DNA of 54,158 bases from Elusimicrobiota bacterium. Its GTDB lineage: Bacteria > CAYTYR01 > UBA6262. The notes beneath the pieces are model-generated. The model was not told the origin of the DNA. It worked only from the letters and a program-made list of their open reading frames with translations, and did not search any database. The DNA is taken from positions 74,041 to 128,198 of the forward strand of contig PMCA01000027.1 of the NCBI GenBank assembly GCA_003153935.1. Direction: 5' to 3'. Of the stretch, positions 1 through 9,293 are shown piece by piece. The first letter of the stretch is position 1. Every line of letters begins with the position of its first letter. Position numbers and translations under genes: made by a program.

Positions 1-1046
1 CGGCCCGGCATCAGGCGGCCGGTAAATTCATCCACGATGATCACTTCGCCGTCCTTGACCACGTAGTCCACGTCCAGCTTGAACAGGTCGTGAGCGCGCC
101 CCGCCTGGTTGATATGGTGCACCCATTCGCTTTGGAGGTCTTCATACAGGTTCGGGATATTTAGAAGTCTTTCGCATTTGGCCACGCCCTCTTCGGTCAG
201 GGTCCAGAGATTGTTCTTCTCATCCACGATGGCGTCGTAACCTTTTTGCAGGTCTATTTCCTTATATTTAGCGTCGATCTCTTCCTTCTCGGTGATAAAC
301 CGCCGTTTTAAATGCGGGATAATTTTATTGATTATGTAATACTTCTCGGTCGACTCTTCCGCCGGACCGGAAATGATCAACGGCGTGCGCGCCTCGTCCA
401 CCAGGATGCTGTCCACTTCGTCCACGATGGCGAAATTCAGCTCCCGCAGGACCCGGTCCTCTTTGGCGATGGCCATATTGTCGCGCAGGTAATCGAAGCC
501 GATCTCGTTATTGGTGACGAAAGTAATGTCCGAGCGGTAGGCCGCCTGCCGGGCCGCGTTATCCATGTCATGCTGCACTACCCCTACGCTTAAACCCAGG
601 TATTTATAGATCGGGCCCATCCATTCACTATCCCGTTTGGCCAGGTAATCATTAACGGTAACGATATGCACGCCTTTACCGCTGATACTGTTCAAGTAAG
701 CCGGCAGGGTCGCTACCAGGGTCTTGCCTTCGCCGGTCCTCATTTCCGCGATCATACCCTTATGCAGGACCACTCCGCCCATCAGCTGGACGTCAAAATG
801 CCTCATTTTCAGGGTGCGCTTGCCGGCTTCCCGTACCACCGCGAAGGCTTCCGGCAACAGATCATCCAGGGTTTCCCCGGCTTCATAGCGCTTCCGGAAC
901 TCGTCGGTTTTCGCCCGCAGATCTGCGTCAGACAGAGGCGCTATAGACGCCTCGAACTGGTTGACCTGCTCCGCCAGGGGCCTGATCTTCCGCAGGTCGC
1001 GTTCATTCTTCGTGCCGATAGTTTTGTGTAATAGCCAGTCAAACAT
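1..1046 (-). CDS. secA: Preprotein translocase ATPase SecA, N-terminal part (runs off the left edge)
   Basis: SecA is the cytoplasmic motor that drives unfolded preproteins through SecYEG. Reading from the ATG at 1046, the first 348 codons give a typical SecA start ([19 protein letters not shown]), a Walker A motif in [16 protein letters not shown], the DYLAKRD segment, and the Walker B block [20 protein letters not shown]. All belong to NBD1 and the start of the preprotein cross-linking domain. A GGAG Shine-Dalgarno lies just before the start. The C-terminal half, including NBD2 and any zinc tail, is outside the window. The gene has its own promoter and is separated from the upstream SBBP gene by a terminator. 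Confidence 0.97.
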   Translation of the reverse strand, partial: MFDWLLHKTIGTKNERDLRKIRPLAEQVNQFEASIAPLSDADLRAKTDEFRKRYEAGETLDDLLPEAFAVVREAGKRTLKMRHFDVQLMGGVVLHKGMIAEMRTGEGKTLVATLPAYLNSISGKGVHIVTVNDYLAKRDSEWMGPIYKYLGLSVGVVQHDMDNAARQAAYRSDITFVTNNEIGFDYLRDNMAIAKEDRVLRELNFAIVDEVDSILVDEARTPLIISGPAEESTEKYYIINKIIPHLKRRFITEKEEIDAKYKEIDLQKGYDAIVDEKNNLWTLTEEGVAKCERLLNIPNLYEDLQSEWVHHINQAGRAHDLFKLDVDYVVKDGEVIIVDEFTGRLMPG

Positions 1047-1071
1047 TATTGTCTCCAATCAGTATTTTTTA

Positions 1072-1100
1072 ATTATATCACATTAGGGTGAAAAAGTAAA
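1072..1100 (-). promoter_or_regulatory. Sigma-70-type promoter for secA
   Basis: On the minus strand, a TTTACT -35 box (1095-1100) and a perfect TATAAT -10 box (1072-1077) are separated by 17 nt, about 25 nt before the secA start codon. The -35 box touches the T-rich tail of the preceding terminator. Confidence 0.6.
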
Positions 1101-1130
1101 CCCTGCCCAGATGGACATCGGGACAGGGTT
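1099..1130 (-). terminator. Intrinsic terminator after the SBBP gene
   Basis: AACCCTG at 1099-1105 pairs with CAGGGTT at 1124-1130. An inner CCC/GGG and GAT/ATC extend the stem past a one-base bulge. On the minus strand a T-rich tract follows. It lies 27 bp past the SBBP stop codon and so separates that gene from secA. Confidence 0.65.
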
Positions 1131-1156
1131 ATCTTAAAATATCATTTATCAGCCTT

Positions 1157-2479
1157 CTATTTTCCCTTTGCACCACCTTTAATTATCTCGCCTGGTTGCT
1201 CAACCTGGGGCGGTCCGGTGGTATTGATATTCAGCAGGAAAATATCGGAAATACCCCCAGTTGACATATTGCCCATGTTACCCTGGGTATCGCCGCTAAT
1301 ATACAGCTCATGGTTATTATTAAGTCCTATACCTGAGCAAAAATCATTTTCACTGGTGCCGAATTGCTTTATCCAGATTATATTGCCGCTGGCGTCCAGT
1401 TTAGCCAGGAAAATATCACTTTTACCCTTGTTGGTATTTCCGCTGAAGACGCTATTGGTGTCACCGTCCAGGTAAACACAACCCAATTGGTCAGCAATGA
1501 TCTTCCTGGCATGGTCGTTTTCCTTGGTGCCAAATTGCTTCAGCCAGGCCATCTTGCCGCTGGCATCGAACTTGGCCATGAAAATATCGGTTTGGCCGGC
1601 ATTGGCATAGCCTTTAAAGCTACCTTTAGTATCCCCGGCTATATAAATATTATCGTTAGCATCCCTGGTTATAGTGCAGCCATAGTCACCGGCCTTGGTG
1701 CCGAACTGCCGCGACCAGATCTTCTCGCCGTAGGGATCATACTTCACCAGGAATACATCGGCGTCCCCCTGGTTATTGTTCTTGTCCAGCGCGCCGCTGG
1801 TATCACCGACTAAGTAAATGTTTTCCTGGCTGTCACAAATGACCGCTCCGCAATGATCGGGGCCGACGGTGCCGAATTCCTTGATCCAGGAGGTATAACC
1901 GTTGCCGTCATATTTAGCCAGAAATACATCGGCGTCACCGGCATATTTATTGCCCAGCTTGCCGTATGTATCCCCGGCCACGTAAATATCCCCGGAATTA
2001 TTCATAGCCAGATCGATACCGTAATCGGACTCTTTGGTGCCCAGTTCCCTGATCCAAACAGTTTGTCCATCGCCACTAACCTTACCCAGCACCAGGTCAG
2101 CGCTGCCGTTATTCTTGCTGCCCGGGAAAGAGCCGTAAGTGTTACCAGTGAAATAAATATCGCCTTTGCTATCCGCTACCACCGCCAGCGCCTGGTTACT
2201 GCCGCCCGCGGTGATCTGGCGTGTCCAGAGCAAATTGCCGGCCGGATCGGTTTTGATGAGACAGATATCGGCGTTGTCGGTTTTCTCTGTTTTTGCGTAA
2301 ACATTATCCGTATAGCCAACGATATAGGCATTGCTGGCTTCATCCAGAGCCAGGTCACAGCTGTAATCATTCCCGTTCGTGCCGAACTGCTTGACCCACT
2401 GCCACTTCTGTTCCTGGGCCTGCCCGTTCAGGGTTGAAGTGCCTATTAAAATCAGGGCTAAAATAAATTTGGTGCGCAT
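1157..2479 (-). CDS. Secreted seven-repeat SBBP (beta-propeller) protein
   Basis: A 440-residue protein with a signal peptide (about residues 1-21, ending NGQAQ). It has seven copies of a ~55-residue repeat whose signature is W(I/L/V)(K/R)(Q/E)FGTxxxDxxxxI, followed by an NIYIxGDTxG strand. This matches the SBBP (seven-bladed beta-propeller repeat, PF06739) family. The repeat number equals one closed seven-bladed propeller, so it probably folds as a single propeller domain. The ligand is unknown. The last residues (GGAKGK) show no sorting signal that I recognise. It is transcribed alone, from its own promoter and through a structured leader, and ends at a terminator. Confidence 0.85.
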   Translation of the reverse strand: MRTKFILALILIGTSTLNGQAQEQKWQWVKQFGTNGNDYSCDLALDEASNAYIVGYTDNVYAKTEKTDNADICLIKTDPAGNLLWTRQITAGGSNQALAVVADSKGDIYFTGNTYGSFPGSKNNGSADLVLGKVSGDGQTVWIRELGTKESDYGIDLAMNNSGDIYVAGDTYGKLGNKYAGDADVFLAKYDGNGYTSWIKEFGTVGPDHCGAVICDSQENIYLVGDTSGALDKNNNQGDADVFLVKYDPYGEKIWSRQFGTKAGDYGCTITRDANDNIYIAGDTKGSFKGYANAGQTDIFMAKFDASGKMAWLKQFGTKENDHARKIIADQLGCVYLDGDTNSVFSGNTNKGKSDIFLAKLDASGNIIWIKQFGTSENDFCSGIGLNNNHELYISGDTQGNMGNMSTGGISDIFLLNINTTGPPQVEQPGEIIKGGAKGK

Positions 2480-2504
2480 GCTCGCTCCGCTACAGAAAAA
2501 TAAA

Positions 2505-2528
2505 AAATAAGCCCGTAAACGCTTATTT
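2505..2528 (-). promoter_or_regulatory. Leader hairpin with U-run (attenuator-like) before the SBBP gene
   Basis: AAATAAGC at one side pairs perfectly with GCTTATTT (8 bp, 8-nt loop) and a run of Ts follows on the minus strand, 26 nt before the start codon. It lies downstream of this gene's own promoter and after the separate cspA terminator, so it is not needed to end the upstream transcript. That makes an attenuator-like role possible. Confidence 0.4.
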
Positions 2529-2532
2529 GATC

Positions 2533-2549
2533 CCGTGTCTTTGGCTATT
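2533..2549 (-). promoter_or_regulatory. 17-nt leader motif AATAGCCAAAGACACGG
   Basis: This leader motif is 15/17 identical to AATAGCCAAAGCCGCGG at 20332-20348, in the leader of the PorV-like gene. In both leaders a hairpin plus T-run follows and then the ribosome binding site. Both genes encode exported proteins. The function is unknown. Confidence 0.35.
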
Positions 2550-2561
2550 GTTTATACTTTA

Positions 2562-2590
2562 ATAGTAACATATTTTTGGCGATTTGGCAA
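2562..2590 (-). promoter_or_regulatory. Promoter for the SBBP gene
   Basis: TTGCCA (2585-2590) and TACTAT (2562-2567) are spaced 17 nt apart on the minus strand, immediately after the cspA terminator. Predicted transcription starts near 2555 and gives a leader of about 75 nt. Confidence 0.5.
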
Positions 2591-2596
2591 TAAAAA

Positions 2597-2625
2597 ACTC
2601 TGCCCCGATTTTGTCGGGGCAGAGT
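2597..2625 (-). terminator. Strong intrinsic terminator of cspA
   Basis: A perfect 12-bp GC-rich stem (2597-2608 with 2614-2625) closes a 5-nt loop. It is followed on the minus strand by six Ts. It lies 32 bp past the cspA stop codon. Confidence 0.93.
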
Positions 2626-2656
2626 GTTCGTTAAATACTCAGTCTGTTAAAGACCG

Positions 2657-2857
2657 TTATATTTTAACTACATTTTTGGCTTGTGGGCCCTTGGCGCCAT
2701 CTTCAACGTCAAATTCAACCGCTTGCCCTTCGGCTAAGCTTTTGAATCCTTCGCCGCTGATCGCAGAGTAATGTACGAATACATCACCGCTGCCGTCTTC
2801 TTTTTCAATGAAGCCGTAACCTTTGGCGTCATTGAACCATTTCACTTTACCTTTCAT
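2657..2857 (-). CDS. cspA: Cold-shock protein (CspA family)
   Basis: A 66-residue single-stranded nucleic-acid-binding cold-shock domain protein that acts as an RNA chaperone. It begins [20 protein letters not shown]1 (KGYGFI) and RNP2 (VFVHYS) are intact and the length is normal for the family. The longer open frame starting at 2905 is not the real start: AAGGAGG lies 11 nt upstream of the ATG at 2857, and the extra residues read through the untranslated leader. The gene is monocistronic, between a consensus promoter and a strong terminator. The roughly 70-nt leader could carry cold-responsive structure, but I see no clear cold-box. Confidence 0.95.
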   Translation of the reverse strand: MKGKVKWFNDAKGYGFIEKEDGSGDVFVHYSAISGEGFKSLAEGQAVEFDVEDGAKGPQAKNVVKI

Positions 2858-2933
2858 CAACAGCCTTTCCTCCTTCTTTCTACGTTCTGAAGGCGCTACT
2901 CCCACAAAAATGGTTTTACTTCCTTCATTTCAG

Positions 2934-2962
2934 ATAATACCAGAAACCGCCTGAACTGTCAA
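2934..2962 (-). promoter_or_regulatory. Consensus sigma-70 promoter of cspA
   Basis: TTGACA (2957-2962), exactly 17 nt, then TATTAT (2934-2939) on the minus strand. It begins 13 bp after the stop codon of the upstream glycosidase gene, so cspA is expressed independently of the carbohydrate locus. Confidence 0.9.
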
Positions 2963-2975
2963 GCGTTTTATGATA

Positions 2976-4916
2976 TTATTTTTGTACTTTGTTGGCTTCC
3001 ACTACTATGCGTTCCGCGAATTTCTGCCCGATATCCTGCAGACTGGGCACAGACGAGACGATATCCAGGAAATGCGGCCGTTCTTCGTCCTTGATCAGAT
3101 AGCTGACTTTTATGACACCATTGGCGTCTGTAGTTAATTCTCCCTGGTTCATTATACGGCAGCTCGCTGTAATTGTACCGATTTGTACGATTCCATACTG
3201 TACCTTAGCATTAGCTACCGGTTTCCCATCTTCGGTGTATTTAATGGTAACATTGACCGTATCACCGTTCTTGTATTCCGGCTTGCCTGTGCTAATGGCC
3301 AGTTTTTGTTGTGCCACGGGAGTCGTATTGTTTATATAGACTGTTAAGGACTGCTGGGTATCTACCTGTCTGCCATCCTTGGTGGTATAGCGCACTTTCA
3401 GATCATATTTCCCGTCAGCCGTGGCTTTAGTATCCAGGTCCTTGGTCCACCAGTGTCCCTTATTGGCCAGTTCCTGCCAGGTACTGCCATCTAGTGTAAA
3501 CTCAACTTTAGCCAGGTTGTCCAAAATGGCGGTCTTGGTATAGACCTCCACAGGAATCACGCCGGCCACTATATTAGCATCCTTGGGGTTAATTATCAGG
3601 GCCTCATAAAACTTATCCATGGCCGCGACTGACTGGTGCTGCGTACCGGCAAGATTCACATCATCCGGCATACCCACGATGCCGAACCATTCTTCCGGAT
3701 CAGTAGGGTCGTGCGTGTCCTCGTCATTGGCAGTATCGTTATTTTTCCACCACTCATCCACATACGAGAAGATACAGGCGCCGTCACCCTTTTCCGAAAT
3801 CATATCATAAGTATCCTTAACGATACCGGTAGCTTGTTCCTCCTCCGTATTACCACCATAGCCATAATTTCCTTCACCCCGTTTGGACATACTATAACCA
3901 TATTCAGTGCCCATCAGCGGCTTACCGTTAGCAATGGTCCTTTTCATCCAGCCTAGATACCCGCGGTAACCCATGATCATGGAATGCGACTTGTCGTAGC
4001 GATAATGGTTGATACAGACAAAATCCCACTTGGAGGTATCCAGCATATCGGCCCGCGGCCAGTTAGCCAGCGACACCATCGCTCCCGGTTGCAGTTCCTT
4101 TATCCTGGCTGTTACTCGCGCGTAAAAATCATTGGTATTGGCCAATCCGCCGGCGGATATCTTCCCCGGAGGCGGCTCATTCATGAGCAAGTAGCCCAAT
4201 ATATTATTATGCTCGCGGTTAACTCTCATTTCATCTTCCACGTTGTTCATGGAGTTTTCCTGGAAACTCTTGTCGGCAAAATCAGCCATGGGTGGTACCC
4301 AGATGCTCATTCCCTGGATAACCATAAAACCGTATTTATGCGCCAGCTCCAGCATATATTCATCCAGATCGCGTCCCGACCAGGTGCGCAGGGTATTGAA
4401 ACCGGTTTTCTTGATCAACTGCATATCTTTTTCGATCAGGTCGTAATCGCGCGGATAGGGCTTATTCGGCGAGGTGTGCGGACGGTAGGGCGCGTAGCCC
4501 ACGCCGCAGACCACGTATTTTTCGCCGTTAACGTATATGTCATCTCCCCGGAACTCCACCCGTTCTTTCGGCAGGGCAATGGTGCTGGGCAGGTCCACGC
4601 TGACCTCGGCTGAGACCGCGCCTTCCTTGCCGCCCTTGGTCGCCGCCACCTTATAGACCGCCTTGACCCCGGCTGTGGCCTTTTTGTCAACATAGAAAGG
4701 GTCGCGCGCGCGGCCCACCACTTTGCCGTCCCGGTAAACATTGTAGTAGAAAGTGTTTTCCACCTGTTCCCACATCAGGTACACCTTCCCCAGCGCTTCC
4801 AGGGATGGTACCACCTTTAATTTTTTTACGGCTGTAGCGGTTTCCTGGGCAAAGGCATTAAGCGTAGCGCTTAATAGGATCACCCCTAAGATCAAGCTTA
4901 TAGTTCTTTTCCTCAT
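2976..4916 (-). CDS. Secreted clan GH-A glycoside hydrolase with N- and C-terminal Ig-like domains
   Basis: A 646-residue exported enzyme. Residues 1-23 are a signal peptide. About 35-110 form an FN3-like domain (YLMWEQVENTFYYNVYRDG). About 120-430 form a TIM barrel with a likely acid/base Glu247 in LLMNEPPP and a likely nucleophile Glu338 in GTEYGYS. The C-terminal ~200 residues contain Ig-like modules. The barrel resembles GH2/GH5-type clan-A enzymes; the exact CAZy family cannot be set by eye. It shares an E/DEWWK...HD...EEWFGIV block with the glycosidases at 4933 and 17692, so the three are paralogues. ATG with GAGGAG upstream. It is the last gene of the locus. Context suggests beta-glucan processing (inference). 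Confidence 0.8.
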   Translation of the reverse strand: MRKRTISLILGVILLSATLNAFAQETATAVKKLKVVPSLEALGKVYLMWEQVENTFYYNVYRDGKVVGRARDPFYVDKKATAGVKAVYKVAATKGGKEGAVSAEVSVDLPSTIALPKERVEFRGDDIYVNGEKYVVCGVGYAPYRPHTSPNKPYPRDYDLIEKDMQLIKKTGFNTLRTWSGRDLDEYMLELAHKYGFMVIQGMSIWVPPMADFADKSFQENSMNNVEDEMRVNREHNNILGYLLMNEPPPGKISAGGLANTNDFYARVTARIKELQPGAMVSLANWPRADMLDTSKWDFVCINHYRYDKSHSMIMGYRGYLGWMKRTIANGKPLMGTEYGYSMSKRGEGNYGYGGNTEEEQATGIVKDTYDMISEKGDGACIFSYVDEWWKNNDTANDEDTHDPTDPEEWFGIVGMPDDVNLAGTQHQSVAAMDKFYEALIINPKDANIVAGVIPVEVYTKTAILDNLAKVEFTLDGSTWQELANKGHWWTKDLDTKATADGKYDLKVRYTTKDGRQVDTQQSLTVYINNTTPVAQQKLAISTGKPEYKNGDTVNVTIKYTEDGKPVANAKVQYGIVQIGTITASCRIMNQGELTTDANGVIKVSYLIKDEERPHFLDIVSSVPSLQDIGQKFAERIVVEANKVQK

Positions 4917-4932
4917 GTTGCTCCTCTCGTTT

Positions 4933-6168
4933 TTACTGATTTGCCGCGTCCTTCAGCCACATTTCCTGCAGCGCGTAATAGGATTTTTTGGGGATCCTTT
5001 TATTATTACCCCACTGGTCCAGTTCAGGGGACAGGGAAACTATGCCCCACCATTCTTCGTTCATATTCATGCCGCCTTCGACCTTGATATCAAAATAGTA
5101 AGCACCATGGCACCATTGGCCGCTGGTATCATGAACAGACCAGCTTTCCTTATTGGATTCATCCGCTTTCCACCATTCATCGTTCCATTCAAACACGCAG
5201 CCGCCGAGACAGTTACCCGTACCATCAGGATTTCCGGGGAAATTGCGGGCGATTTCCGTCCACTGGTTCTTTAAGAAAACGGCCTGTATTTCCTGGTCCT
5301 CTTTTTGTTTGCAGGCGTCATAGTCGTCACAACCGAATTCGCTGAAAATTATGGGCTTGCCCCACTTGATCTCGCATTCCTTGAATAAATTGCCGAACGA
5401 TTTGCCCCGGTACACGGTAGCTCCCAGTACATCCACATGCGGGCAATACCGCTTGGCGATATCCACGTCCGCCAGGTCGCCGTTACCCATCATGATCGGA
5501 TGGTCCGGATCGATTTTTTTTATCGCCTTGGCCACCTTTTCGATAAACTGGTAGTAGATCTTGGCTTTGGCGATGCGTTTCTTGTAGGGATCGCTCATGG
5601 CTTCAATTTCCTTGGTGGTCCAGGGATTTACTTTCTGCGGTCCGAAAGAGAAATTGTTTTCGTTGCCCAGGCACCACATCAAAACACCCGGTTCATCCTT
5701 ATATTCATTTACCATCTTAATAACATCCTGCAAAGTCCTCTCCTGGAAAGCCTCATCGCCGTATTGAGCCGCGGGGTATTCCCAGAATCCCAGGTAATGG
5801 GTCATAATAAAACGGATACCGAATTGTTCATAAGCGGCGGTCATCAGCTCTTTTACTTCAGCCGGATTCTCTCCGGGCTGATAGATCCTGATGGTGTTAA
5901 CGCCCATTTCTTTCATCATGGGCCCGTCTTCATTCAACCAGGGCTTGGAGGGATCGCCCCACCAGTTATACTCGTAATTCTGGCCGATCGGGATAGGACT
6001 ATAACAGACTCCGTGGACAATATATGGCTTGCCTTCCACCAACAGCTGGTAGTCGCCGGTTTTAGTCTGAATAATACTTACCCGTGGTTCTTTGGCGCTT
6101 ACCGTCATGGCTAAGAACATACCAGTCATTAGGCTTAAGACGGTAATAATCAGTTTGGCTTTCCTCAC
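4933..6168 (-). CDS. Secreted single-domain clan GH-A glycoside hydrolase
   Basis: A 411-residue exported TIM-barrel enzyme with a signal peptide ending near residue 25 (TVSAKEP). After a short strand (YQLLVEGKPYIVHGVCYSP) the barrel carries Glu170 in WCLGNENNF as probable acid/base and Glu277 in IIFSEFGCDD as probable nucleophile. The FEWNDEWWK and NMNEEWWGIVSL blocks are shared with the two sister enzymes. The motifs fit GH2-type TIM barrels and also recall GH72-like glucanosyltransferases; hydrolysis and transglycosylation cannot be told apart here. The start is GTG at 6168 with a strong GAGGAGG. It lies 16 bp upstream of the next glycosidase and 23 bp after GH81, so the three are probably co-transcribed. 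Confidence 0.8.
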   Translation of the reverse strand: MRKAKLIITVLSLMTGMFLAMTVSAKEPRVSIIQTKTGDYQLLVEGKPYIVHGVCYSPIPIGQNYEYNWWGDPSKPWLNEDGPMMKEMGVNTIRIYQPGENPAEVKELMTAAYEQFGIRFIMTHYLGFWEYPAAQYGDEAFQERTLQDVIKMVNEYKDEPGVLMWCLGNENNFSFGPQKVNPWTTKEIEAMSDPYKKRIAKAKIYYQFIEKVAKAIKKIDPDHPIMMGNGDLADVDIAKRYCPHVDVLGATVYRGKSFGNLFKECEIKWGKPIIFSEFGCDDYDACKQKEDQEIQAVFLKNQWTEIARNFPGNPDGTGNCLGGCVFEWNDEWWKADESNKESWSVHDTSGQWCHGAYYFDIKVEGGMNMNEEWWGIVSLSPELDQWGNNKRIPKKSYYALQEMWLKDAANQ

Positions 6169-6191
6169 TTTTTCCTCCTCGATGATTTAAA

Positions 6192-9100
6192 CTATCGTAT
6201 AATGGCTATCTTGCCGCTGGAGCGGGAACCACCACTGTCCAGCGTATAAATATATACACCACTGGCAACTTTTTCACCAGCATTATTTTCCAGGTTCCAG
6301 GCAAAAGGCGTTTCTTCCAAGTCATCCCGGGAAAATACCAGGTCTCCGGTTAAGCCGAAGATCCGCAAATTGGCCCCGGACGGGACATTAGCAAATGATA
6401 TCAACTGGCCCCGCGCCGGCCGGCAGGGATTAGGAAATGCGTAGATCGTCCGGTCACCGGTAATTTCCAGGGCCCCGGCCAGGGTACCGGCTTGACCGTC
6501 GCTGTTTATCACCGCCAGGTCCCACAGGCCAGTAGACTTACCCTTGATATCCAGCCGGCCAGTGATCCGTTCACTCGAAGGTATATTCACCTCCGTGGCG
6601 CTTATATCGGCTTCACCATTCTTAACAAGTTTCATGACCAAACCGGCAAAAAAATTCACTCCGGTCACTTCTAATTCCACATTATTGCCGTTGGCGGCGC
6701 GTACCGGATTGATTGCGTCTATCCTGGGTGCGTTCGCTGATACCAGGAAAGTATTCAAGACCGCGCTATTAATATTCCCGCCGGGATTTACCACGGCCAA
6801 CTGCCATTCGCCGGGCATCAGGCCAGTCAAGTCCATTGTCGCCGTTATCTTAGTATCACCGTTCAAGGTAACGCTGTTGGAGGTTAAGGTGGCTTGCCCG
6901 GTCCTTTGTAAGTAAACTGTGACGCCCGTCTTAAAACCCGAACCTTCTATGGTTAATATGCTCAGCCCGGAATTTTGGCTGGAACTGGCCGTGATCTTGG
7001 AAACCTCGCAGGCAAAAACCTCGGCAACAGATAAGCTTTTCGCCTGTACATATAAACTGCCGCTGCCGGCCGGCCCGGAAAACGTGACCTTCTTGACGCT
7101 GGCGTCCGGATTATAAGCCAGGTAAGTTTCACTGCCGTTATTGTCAAAAGCCGCGTAATAAGGCGAGTTCGCCGTAACGCCGGTGTCTACTTTTCCCAGA
7201 GCCTGGAAATTATAGAGCCAATGGTAAAGAAAGGTGAAGCTGTCACCATCTGTATCTATAGACACATTTTCGCTATATTTGTTCAGAGCCAGGTCGGGAT
7301 TGTAAAAACACTGGTATTTCCACAGGATATCGTACCAGCCCGCGAAATCCTCATAACCCCCATTATCCTTGAAAAACGAATTGTAGTTGTCCTGGCAATA
7401 CTGCGAGTTATAGCCCAAGTACAGCATGCCCGCCGTCGGGGGAATCATCTGGATGCCGTAGATCCCCTCAGCCTGCCCGGTCCACCAGGTAGCGTATTCC
7501 GCTTTGCTGTCGTGCAGGATCCCTACCGTCGTATGCTGGTAGGCGGCCGGATAAATATCCCTATCTATATTCAAATAATAATCGTGTATCCCCGAATACT
7601 CGGTGGTATATCCCCAGATCCCCAAATCTCTGATCGTCTGGTTATTACTGACCATGCCCCAGAGAATTATGCCCACCCAGGCGTTCATGGCTTCCGATGA
7701 TGATTCCTGGTTATTGCCGTCGTCGGATTTGGCCAGACCGTCGCAGTACGAATGCCCCATGTACGGGTCAAAATGCCGCAGGAACGGGAACATGGTATCG
7801 TCACGGCGCCAATTGGCAAAGTCTCGGATCAGGTATTCGACGAACGGCCCGTAGTCATCTTTGAAAGAAGGATCGTACATGCTCAGCATAGCGGCGGCGT
7901 AAACCATATAACCATAATGGAAATGATGGTCGGTGAAATTATAGCCGGCAAACTGGGCGTCATAACCGATCAGGCTGCCCCAGTTGGAGTCATAATAGAA
8001 AAAGCGCGTGTTCTCGCCGGAGGTATAAGTGAACCAGTTGACCAGCACCGTCTTCAGGCGGCTGGCCAGATAATCACGGCTGGTCGTATCCCCCAGCTGG
8101 TCGGCGATGGGCAGCAAATTCGCCACCTTGGCCATCTGCTTGCCGTTAAAATAGGTATCGGTGGCCGCCAGCGTGGTATTATCATCCGTATTTAAAAGAG
8201 CCTGCAAATGAGCCCGGTCATAGTTGCCCTTATCAGGCAGGAACGGAATGATGCCATGGAACGTGTTGACCGTGCTGAAACTATTACCCTCCATTAATTT
8301 CATTTTACCCAGGAGGATGTCATAAGTATACAGCGACGAGACCGGAGCGCTCGAATTCTTATATTGATGCGGCAGGAGCGCGAGCAGCGTATTAGTCTGG
8401 CCGTATTGCTTGCTCTCAGTGGTCACCGTAAAGTTGGTGGTAACCTCGTTCGTGCTCTCGTTATAGGACCAGTCCACCTTGGTAGCGGTGACGAAAGCGT
8501 AAGCGTGCTGGTAAAAATAAGCCAGCGAGCTTTGTCCGGTGATCAAGGCGATCGACATATACCTTTGGCCCGCAGGTAAAGCAATGCTTATCTGATTATT
8601 AGTAACGGTAAAAACACTGCTGGCGGGAGCAAAGATACCATAGTAACGGTCATTATATTTCACTGCCAGGTGATCGGTATTCACCGTACCCGCCGCGATA
8701 TTCCCGTTCTCGTCAAAGACCTGCTGGATATCAGTGTAAAAAGTTATCTTAGGGTCGCAGTTAGCCGAATAGCCAAAATAAATAAAAGGTAAACCATGCC
8801 CGTAGGTGGCCTTAAAATACTCCGCCGTGGCGCTGTCCTGCCAGACCGGGGTTACTGTCCAATCACTGAAAGCGTCCACCTTGACGCTGTCCGCTTTCAG
8901 GTCACGACCGCTTATAACTCCCCTGACTTCCAGGTCCCGCATATGAGTGGCGGTAACCGCATCGATCGTGCCCACCACGACAGGCTGATCGAGCTGTAAC
9001 CCGGTATAAGACGCTGTGTTGACTACATTCATGGCCAGGGGATAAGCGTAATGGCTGTAGGAATAAGCCGTACTGATCAGCGAAGAGTACCATTTCGTGG

Positions 9101-9293
9101 TCGGGACCGGCCCGCTGATATTACTGGTTACATATTTTGTGGCAGGCGGACGTTTAGCGCTGGATATGGAAGAAGGCAGCGTGGTAGTATAGCTGCCTTT
9201 TCCAACCGTTACCGTAGCCGGCCAAGCCGTCTTGGCCGCTAATAATATTAAACAAAGAGCAGTTACCCTTATTTTATTATGGTAAATCAGCAC
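6192..9293 (-). CDS. Secreted GH81 endo-beta-1,3-glucanase with two IPT/TIG-like domains and a FlgD-like C-terminus
   Basis: A 1033-residue enzyme expected to cleave beta-1,3-glucan internally. Residues 1-25 are a signal peptide. About 35-730 are the GH81 catalytic unit, with family signatures ALLPHQYKN, DHHFHYGY (455-462) and GNNQESSSEAMNAW, which holds the acidic active-site residues around 530-534. Two IPT/TIG-like beta domains follow (about 765-945). The last ~85 residues (YAFPNPCRP...GVYIYTLDSGG) are a FlgD-like C-terminal domain of the kind used for sorting or anchoring in several phyla. The GTG start overlaps the upstream gene by 17 bp and has no clear Shine-Dalgarno, so translation is probably coupled and the exact start is uncertain. 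Confidence 0.9.
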   Translation of the reverse strand: MLIYHNKIRVTALCLILLAAKTAWPATVTVGKGSYTTTLPSSISSAKRPPATKYVTSNISGPVPTTKWYSSLISTAYSYSHYAYPLAMNVVNTASYTGLQLDQPVVVGTIDAVTATHMRDLEVRGVISGRDLKADSVKVDAFSDWTVTPVWQDSATAEYFKATYGHGLPFIYFGYSANCDPKITFYTDIQQVFDENGNIAAGTVNTDHLAVKYNDRYYGIFAPASSVFTVTNNQISIALPAGQRYMSIALITGQSSLAYFYQHAYAFVTATKVDWSYNESTNEVTTNFTVTTESKQYGQTNTLLALLPHQYKNSSAPVSSLYTYDILLGKMKLMEGNSFSTVNTFHGIIPFLPDKGNYDRAHLQALLNTDDNTTLAATDTYFNGKQMAKVANLLPIADQLGDTTSRDYLASRLKTVLVNWFTYTSGENTRFFYYDSNWGSLIGYDAQFAGYNFTDHHFHYGYMVYAAAMLSMYDPSFKDDYGPFVEYLIRDFANWRRDDTMFPFLRHFDPYMGHSYCDGLAKSDDGNNQESSSEAMNAWVGIILWGMVSNNQTIRDLGIWGYTTEYSGIHDYYLNIDRDIYPAAYQHTTVGILHDSKAEYATWWTGQAEGIYGIQMIPPTAGMLYLGYNSQYCQDNYNSFFKDNGGYEDFAGWYDILWKYQCFYNPDLALNKYSENVSIDTDGDSFTFLYHWLYNFQALGKVDTGVTANSPYYAAFDNNGSETYLAYNPDASVKKVTFSGPAGSGSLYVQAKSLSVAEVFACEVSKITASSSQNSGLSILTIEGSGFKTGVTVYLQRTGQATLTSNSVTLNGDTKITATMDLTGLMPGEWQLAVVNPGGNINSAVLNTFLVSANAPRIDAINPVRAANGNNVELEVTGVNFFAGLVMKLVKNGEADISATEVNIPSSERITGRLDIKGKSTGLWDLAVINSDGQAGTLAGALEITGDRTIYAFPNPCRPARGQLISFANVPSGANLRIFGLTGDLVFSRDDLEETPFAWNLENNAGEKVASGVYIYTLDSGGSRSSGKIAIIR

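Noticed and set aside
2533-2549. Cyclic-di-GMP-I (GEMM) riboswitch in the SBBP and PorV-like leaders
   Set aside because: CAAAGACACGGGATC resembles the GEMM core GCAAAGCCACGGG, but the P1b stem with its GNRA loop and the 3' pairing half are missing in both leaders.
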